A DNA stretch of 19,138 nt, taken from NCBI GenBank assembly GCA_964480635.1, contig CAYZQE010000045.1, positions 1 to 19,138 on the forward strand, read 5' to 3'. A program made the position numbers and the translations under genes. Below are positions 14,634-19,138 of the stretch, one piece after another. Positions within the stretch are counted from its first letter, which is position 1; the number at the start of each line of letters is the position of its first letter. Below the pieces are notes generated by a model. The model was not told where the DNA came from and did not search any database. It saw only the letters and a program-made list of their open reading frames with translations. This DNA is from CAYZQE01 sp964480635 (GTDB lineage Bacteria; Pseudomonadota; Gammaproteobacteria; GCA-001735895).

Positions 14634-15103
14634 TAAATTAAGGCCCCACGGCGTACATCACGAAGAATTAGATAAGCCCATGGCCACATAATCATACCGG
14701 TCAATGCTGGTAAAAAGTAAGCTTCTATGGGAGGGTTAGAGCCTGTTATGCCTTCTACCCAAACAATTAAAAATTGACAGATTAATAACAAAATAAAAAC
14801 ATAAGTGGCTTGTTGCCAAAGCGATAAAACACGAATTCTTAAATTAAAAAACAAATTAATGTAAACCACGACAACAAAGGCTAATGAGTGTTGCCCCAGT
14901 AGGCTGCCTAATAAAATATCCACAATTAAGCCCGCAATAAAGGCCGTTAATAAGCGAATGGAATTGGGTAATGCCATGCTCCAGTAGATAAGAATAACGG
15001 CTACCCAATTGGGGCGATAAAACTGTGCGTATTCGGGCAGGGGTAATATTTGTAAAATAAGCCCAACTAAAAAAGTGATAAAAACAAAGAAAAAGGTTTT
15101 CAT
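14633..15103 (-). CDS. mreD: Rod shape-determining protein MreD
   Basis: A 156-residue integral membrane protein with five to six hydrophobic segments and short loops, the size of E. coli MreD (162). Recognisable features are RPNWVAVILIYW near residue 30 and GLIVDILLGSLLGQHSLAF near 58-76, typical of MreD. It belongs to the elongasome with MreB, MreC, RodA and PBP2. The start ATG overlaps the mreC stop as TAATG, and its own stop overlaps the rnd start the same way. Confidence 0.93.
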   Translation of the reverse strand: MKTFFFVFITFLVGLILQILPLPEYAQFYRPNWVAVILIYWSMALPNSIRLLTAFIAGLIVDILLGSLLGQHSLAFVVVVYINLFFNLRIRVLSLWQQATYVFILLLICQFLIVWVEGITGSNPPIEAYFLPALTGMIMWPWAYLILRDVRRGALI

Positions 15104-15924
15104 TATTTTTGTGGTTGAATGATGAGAACTTCACGGCTTCGGCTTAATCGTGCCTGAGGTCTTGCCGAAGCGTTGATAAATCCATGGGTATCATCCAATG
15201 ATATTTTGGTAATAATAGCAACGGGGTAATCAGCAGGAAAGCGTTTACCTAAACCAGATGATACTAAAAGGTCACCCTCCTTAATATCGGCAGTCGATGG
15301 TAAATATTTAAGATCTAATGTGTCTGTGCTGCCATTACCAAGCGCAATACTGCGTAAGCCAGTGCGTACAAATTGTACTGGAATGGCATGCCCTGGGTCT
15401 GACAATAATAAAGTCGTTGCGGTGTTATTGTTGGCTTGGATGATCTGACCCATGATGCCAAAATCATCAATAACGGCTTGGCCAACTTCTATGCCATCTA
15501 AAGATCCTTTGTTAAGTTCGATAATTTGTTGGTAGGGCGTTTGATCAACTGATAATAGTTCGGCAACAATAACGTGGTCTGCTAGTTTGCTAGAGGCACC
15601 TAATAAACTCCGTAAGCGCGCATTCTCTGCCGTCAATACATTCATTTTTTGTAATTTTGCTTTTAGAATGCGAGATTCTTGTTGTAATGAATCATTTTGA
15701 GAAGCGAGAGTTTGGTGAGTAGAAAAGTAACTGTCAATCCATTTTCCACCTTGAGCTGGAAAGCTCACTAAATATTTTAATGGTGAAAATATAAAAGAAA
15801 CACTGCTGCGAAAGGTCGTGAGATGTTGATAGCGGTTATCCAGCACCATGAGGGATACGCAAATTAAGATGAGAGTGACAAACTGTATGCTCGTGCCGCG
15901 CGCATGTCGAAAAAGTGTAGCCAC
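15103..15924 (-). CDS. mreC: Rod shape-determining protein MreC
   Basis: 273 residues: a short cytoplasmic N-terminus, one membrane segment (about 12-28), a coiled coil (about 68-108, with QNDSLQQESRILKAKLQKM) and a periplasmic beta domain. The beta domain includes LLSVDQTPYQQIIELNKGSLDGI, VIDDFGIMGQI and LLVSSGLGKRFPADYPV, characteristic of MreC. It scaffolds PBP2 and RodA during cell elongation. The start is GTG 15924, 12 bases after mreB, without a strong ribosome site; the next Met lies inside the membrane segment, so GTG is likely right. Confidence 0.94.
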   Translation of the reverse strand: MATLFRHARGTSIQFVTLILICVSLMVLDNRYQHLTTFRSSVSFIFSPLKYLVSFPAQGGKWIDSYFSTHQTLASQNDSLQQESRILKAKLQKMNVLTAENARLRSLLGASSKLADHVIVAELLSVDQTPYQQIIELNKGSLDGIEVGQAVIDDFGIMGQIIQANNNTATTLLLSDPGHAIPVQFVRTGLRSIALGNGSTDTLDLKYLPSTADIKEGDLLVSSGLGKRFPADYPVAIITKISLDDTHGFINASARPQARLSRSREVLIIQPQK

Positions 15925-15936
15925 GAGTATCTAAAT

Positions 15937-16983
15937 TTATTCGATTGAAAGGAAGCTATCTCCGTGCTCAGAAATCATTTCTAACACTTTTCCGCCACCT
16001 CTAGCAACACACGTTAATGGGTCTTCAGCGATAATAACGGGTAAACCGGTTTCTTCCATGATTAAACGGTCAAAATCACGTAATAAAGCGCCGCCGCCCG
16101 TTAATACAATGCCACGCTCAGCAATGTCAGAGCCTAGTTCTGGTGGTGTTTGCTCTAATGCATTTTTAACCGCACTGACAATGCCATACAGTGGTTCTTG
16201 TAAGGCTTCTAAAATTTCGTTGCTGTTAAGGGTGAAACTTCTGGGGACACCCTCAGAAAGGTTGCGACCCTTTACTTCAATTTCTAATAAATCTTTGCCT
16301 GGATAAGCCGCAGCAATGTTTATTTTAATTTTTTCGGCAGTGGCTTCACCAATTAAAATACCGTAGTTTCTACGCACATAGTTGATGATTGAATCATCAA
16401 ATTTGTCACCACCAATACGCACCGAATCAGAATACACAATGCCGTTTAGTGACATGACTGCCACTTCTGATGTGCCGCCACCAATGTCTAAAACCATTGA
16501 GCCTTGAGGTTGGTCAACAGGCATGCCTGCACCAATTGCTGCGGCCATAGGCTCTTCAATTAAGTACACTTTACGTGCGCCAGCACCTAAAGCGGATTCG
16601 CGAATCGCACGGCGTTCAACTTGAGTTGCCCCGCAAGGCACACAAATTAAAACGCGAGGGCTGGGGCGAAAAAATTGGTTTTCGTGCACCTTACGAATGA
16701 AGTGCTGTAACATTTTTTCGGTGTAGGTAAAGTCAGCGATAACGCCATCCTTCATGGGGCGTTTTGCCGTGATGCTTTCAGGTGTTCTGCCTAGCATCAT
16801 TTTTGCTTCCATACCAACCGCTTCGATTGATTTTGGGCCGCCAGGGCCACGGTCTTGGCGAATAGCGACGACAGAAGGTTCGTTTAATACGATACCTTTT
16901 CCTTTGCAATAGATAAGCGTGTTAGCCGTGCCAAGGTCAATAGATAAGTCGTTAGAAATTAGTCCGCGTAGTGCTGAAAACAT
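15937..16983 (-). CDS. mreB: Rod shape-determining protein MreB (bacterial actin)
   Basis: A 348-residue actin-fold ATPase that polymerises under the inner membrane and directs lateral wall synthesis. Phosphate-1 loop LSIDLGTANTLIY (13-25, Asp16), phosphate-2 LDIGGGTSEVAV (165-176, Asp166) and the adenosine motif GIVLTGGGALLRDFD are intact. The N-terminal MFSALRGLISND supplies the membrane-binding amphipathic helix usual in gammaproteobacteria. Start ATG 16983 has AGGA upstream, slightly far away. First gene of mreB-mreC-mreD-rnd, divergent from gatC. Confidence 0.97.
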   Translation of the reverse strand: MFSALRGLISNDLSIDLGTANTLIYCKGKGIVLNEPSVVAIRQDRGPGGPKSIEAVGMEAKMMLGRTPESITAKRPMKDGVIADFTYTEKMLQHFIRKVHENQFFRPSPRVLICVPCGATQVERRAIRESALGAGARKVYLIEEPMAAAIGAGMPVDQPQGSMVLDIGGGTSEVAVMSLNGIVYSDSVRIGGDKFDDSIINYVRRNYGILIGEATAEKIKINIAAAYPGKDLLEIEVKGRNLSEGVPRSFTLNSNEILEALQEPLYGIVSAVKNALEQTPPELGSDIAERGIVLTGGGALLRDFDRLIMEETGLPVIIAEDPLTCVARGGGKVLEMISEHGDSFLSIE

Positions 16984-17015
16984 GTAGTTTGTTGTCCTGT
17001 AGTGTTCGTCATTTG

Positions 17016-17048
17016 AGGTCTAGTTAAAATATTCTTAAAAATAGACCT
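17016..17048. promoter_or_regulatory. Inverted repeat in the mreB/gatC divergent promoter region
   Basis: AGGTCTA (17016-17022) and TAGACCT (17042-17048) are perfect inverted copies around an AT-rich 19-base centre, within the 195-base divergent region. On the gatC side TTAAGT and TATGCT with a 17-base spacer (about 17108-17136) are a weak promoter candidate. The repeat could be an operator or an mreB leader hairpin; no regulator is implied by the sequence. Confidence 0.3.
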
Positions 17049-17178
17049 TAATTTTGAGGCGTACTCTAGCAATGCCCACCTGTTTGAGCAAGCAACAATG
17101 CGGTTTTAAGTTAAACAGTTGTTAAAATTATGCTAAGTTCGCGCTTTCAAATTTTATTTAGTTGGAAATTTACACATT

Positions 17179-17466
17179 ATGTCGTTAAAACCTGAAGATG
17201 TTCAAGCTATTGCCCATTTAGCGCGCATCGAAATTATTGAGTCGGACAGTGAGCGTTATGCTACTGATTTATCAAATATTTTATCTTTAGCCGAGCAAAT
17301 GAATGCTGTGGATACGACCGGTGTAGTGCCTATGGCTCATCCGATGGATGCGACTCAACGCTTACGTGCAGATACAGTAACCGAAACCAATCAACGTGAA
17401 AAATTGCAAGCTAATGCACCAGATGTTGAAAATGGCTTATTTAAAGTACCTAGGGTGATTGATTAA
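17179..17466 (+). CDS. gatC: Asp/Glu-tRNA amidotransferase subunit C
   Basis: 95 residues, the family's usual length. It opens with the GatC pattern MSLKPEDVQAIAHLARIEI and has LSNILSLAEQMNAVDTTGV and the VENGLFKVPRVID end. GatC wraps around GatA and stabilises the GatCAB complex that converts misacylated Glu-tRNA(Gln) or Asp-tRNA(Asn) to the amidated forms. The ATG is about 13 bases after a TTGGAA ribosome-like site. Its TAA overlaps the gatA ATG (TAATG). It diverges from mreB, an arrangement seen in other gammaproteobacteria. Confidence 0.95.
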   Translation: MSLKPEDVQAIAHLARIEIIESDSERYATDLSNILSLAEQMNAVDTTGVVPMAHPMDATQRLRADTVTETNQREKLQANAPDVENGLFKVPRVID

Positions 17467-18935
17467 TGAAGACCTTAAAAGAAATCCAACAAGGGTTAAG
17501 CGCAGGTGAGTTTTCAAGTGTCGAAATAACGCAACAGTATCTAAACAACATAAATACTAATAACGCACTGACGAACAGTTTTATCACCATAACCGACGAT
17601 ATTGCTTTAGCACAAGCCAAGCAAGCCGATGAAGTCAGAGCCGCAGGCCAAGCAGGCTTATTAACGGGCTTGCCTATTGCCCATAAAGATATTTTTTGTA
17701 CTGATGGCGTTAAAACATCGTGCGGCTCTAAAATGCTGGATAACTTTATCGCACCTTACGATGCAACGGCAGTAGCGCAATTGTCAGATGGTGGCATCGT
17801 GATGTTAGGTAAAACGAATATGGATGAATTTGCCATGGGCTCGACCAATGGTAATAGTTATTATGGGGCAGTTAACAACCCTTGGGATTTAGAATGCATT
17901 CCAGGAGGCTCATCGGGAGGCTCTGCGGCTTGTGTTGCAGCAGGTTTAGCGCCTGCTGCAACAGGTACAGATACCGGTGGCTCTATTCGACAACCGGCGG
18001 CATTATGTGGCATTACAGGGTTAAAGCCTACTTATGGGCGTGTATCTCGTTATGGCATGATCGCCTTTGCCTCTAGCCTAGACCAAGGTGGCCCTATGGC
18101 ACATACCGCAGAAGATTGCGCGATGTTATTGCAAGGCATGGCGGGTTTTGACCTGAAAGATTCTACCTCTATTGAGCGCGACGTGCCTGATTATAGCGCC
18201 ACACTCAATGACTCTATTGATGGCTTGAAAATTGGCTTACCCAAAGAATATTTTGCCGAAGGTTTAGATGCCGATGTGGCTAGGGTAATTGAACAAGCCG
18301 TTGCACAGTACGAAAAAATGGGGGCTACGGTTAAAGAAATTAGTTTGCCAAACACACACTTATCAGTGCCTGTTTATTATATTGTTGCCCCAGCCGAATG
18401 TTCATCAAATCTATCGCGTTTAGATGGCGTGCGTTATGGCTATAGAGCTGAAAACCCTAAAGATTTAGAAGACCTTTATAAGCGCTCGCGGGGCGAAGCG
18501 TTTGGCGATGAAGTGAAACGTCGCATTATGGTGGGTGCTTATGCCTTATCCGCCGGTTATTACGATGCGTATTATATAAAAGCACAGCAATTAAGGCGTT
18601 TAATCAGCCAAGACTTTAGCAAAGCCTTTGAAGATATTGATGTCATCATGAGCCCCGTATACCCCGAAGTAGCGTTTAAAGCAGGTGAAAAATCAAAAGA
18701 TCCAGTGAGTATGTATTTAAGTGATATTTATACCTTGGCGGTTAATTTAGCAGGCTTACCCGCCATGTCAGTGCCAGCAGGTTTTGCCCACAATAAACCA
18801 GTGGGACTGCAATTAATTGGCAATTATTTCGAAGAAAGTAAGTTGCTTAATATCGCGCATCAATACCAGCAACAAACCGATTGGCATCTGCAAGCCAGTC
18901 CTCTAGCGAGCTCACACAGTAAGGGAGGTAAATAA
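17466..18935 (+). CDS. gatA: Asp/Glu-tRNA amidotransferase subunit A
   Basis: A 489-residue amidase-signature enzyme that releases ammonia from glutamine for the transamidation. The Ser-cisSer-Lys triad is complete: Lys74 in GLPIAHKDIF, Ser149 in PGGSSGGSAA and nucleophile Ser173 in TDTGGSIRQPAA, with the family's spacing of 75 and 24 residues. GLKPTYGRVSRYGMIAFASSLDQ follows as in GatA proper, which separates it from other amidases. Overlaps gatC by one base and is followed by gatB after one base. Confidence 0.97.
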   Translation: MKTLKEIQQGLSAGEFSSVEITQQYLNNINTNNALTNSFITITDDIALAQAKQADEVRAAGQAGLLTGLPIAHKDIFCTDGVKTSCGSKMLDNFIAPYDATAVAQLSDGGIVMLGKTNMDEFAMGSTNGNSYYGAVNNPWDLECIPGGSSGGSAACVAAGLAPAATGTDTGGSIRQPAALCGITGLKPTYGRVSRYGMIAFASSLDQGGPMAHTAEDCAMLLQGMAGFDLKDSTSIERDVPDYSATLNDSIDGLKIGLPKEYFAEGLDADVARVIEQAVAQYEKMGATVKEISLPNTHLSVPVYYIVAPAECSSNLSRLDGVRYGYRAENPKDLEDLYKRSRGEAFGDEVKRRIMVGAYALSAGYYDAYYIKAQQLRRLISQDFSKAFEDIDVIMSPVYPEVAFKAGEKSKDPVSMYLSDIYTLAVNLAGLPAMSVPAGFAHNKPVGLQLIGNYFEESKLLNIAHQYQQQTDWHLQASPLASSHSKGGK

Positions 18936-18936
18936 C

Positions 18937-19138
18937 ATGGTTTGGGAAACAGTGATAGGCTTAGAAATTCATGCCCAATTAGCCACCAAAAGTAAAATAT
19001 TTTCTGGTGCTTCAACGCGTTTTGGTCAAGAGCCAAACACACAAGCATGTGCCGTCGATTTAGGTTTGCCTGGTGTTTTACCTGTGCTGAACGGCGAAGT
19101 GGTTAACATGGCGATTAAATTTGGTGTGGCAGTGGGTG
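18937..19138 (+). CDS. gatB: Asp/Glu-tRNA amidotransferase subunit B (5' part)
   Basis: The first 67 codons are present and the gene runs off the window. The N-terminus MVWETVIGLEIHAQLATKSK followed by IFSGAST and VDLGLPGVLPVLN is the GatB signature; GatB binds the tRNA, activates the aminoacyl carboxylate and receives ammonia from GatA. The start has a strong ribosome site GGGAGGT 7 to 8 bases upstream. Completes gatC-gatA-gatB. Confidence 0.96.
   Translation, partial: MVWETVIGLEIHAQLATKSKIFSGASTRFGQEPNTQACAVDLGLPGVLPVLNGEVVNMAIKFGVAVG

Noticed and set aside
1..19138. CRISPR array, tRNA or rRNA genes, prophage or defence genes
   Set aside because: No regular repeat-spacer pattern, cloverleaf, rRNA segment, integrase, or nuclease/toxin module was seen; the only mobile features are the two palindromic repeats.

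Overview
The window looks like the chromosome of a low-GC gammaproteobacterium. The housekeeping blocks point that way: rpoZ-spoT-ridA-recG in one direction, and mreBCD divergent from gatCAB. A bicarbonate transporter with its PII-like partner (SbtA/SbtB) suggests an autotroph or a bacterium limited for inorganic carbon. A sulfur-oxidising marine lifestyle would fit but is inference only. No genus can be assigned from the sequence.

Layout. 1-86 is the tail of an unrecognised plus-strand gene. 105-268 is a snap-back palindromic mobile repeat. 332-2491 holds sbtA, sbtB and a thioredoxin/TPR chaperedoxin (CnoX-like). 2549-2657 is a decayed minus-strand relic of a fumarase 3' end that seems to run into a Rieske-gene remnant. 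2730-4593 is a two-gene, overlapping cassette: a PLP decarboxylase closely resembling cysteine sulfinate decarboxylase, then a cysteine dioxygenase-like cupin. 4662-6499 (minus) is an intact class I fumarase, overlapped by a small Rieske ferredoxin. 6747-6913 is a second palindromic mobile repeat with a 5-bp flanking duplication. 6919-7296 (minus) is a DUF2237 protein. 7618-12646 is rpoZ-spoT-ridA-recG. 12744-13431 holds two small unknown genes, one secreted. 13470-16983 (minus) is mreB-mreC-mreD-rnd. 17179 to the end is gatC-gatA-gatB, with gatB cut by the window edge.

How the genes work together. SbtA imports bicarbonate with sodium and SbtB is its nucleotide-sensing regulator. The dioxygenase and decarboxylase together would turn cysteine into cysteine sulfinate and then hypotaurine, the animal-type route to taurine and a probable osmolyte or sulfur-compound pathway here. 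rpoZ and spoT link RNA polymerase and the stringent response; ridA and recG add metabolite-damage control and DNA repair. The mre genes set rod shape, and GatCAB makes Gln-tRNA and/or Asn-tRNA by transamidation.

Most notable observations: (1) the probable cysteine-to-hypotaurine cassette; (2) a diverged direct repeat of the neighbouring fumarase end on its other side, as if the cassette arrived by recombination at fumarase; (3) two palindromic elements with different terminal repeats but the same central core; (4) two strong hairpins between rpoZ and spoT, the second taking in the spoT start codon, with no visible ribosome binding site.
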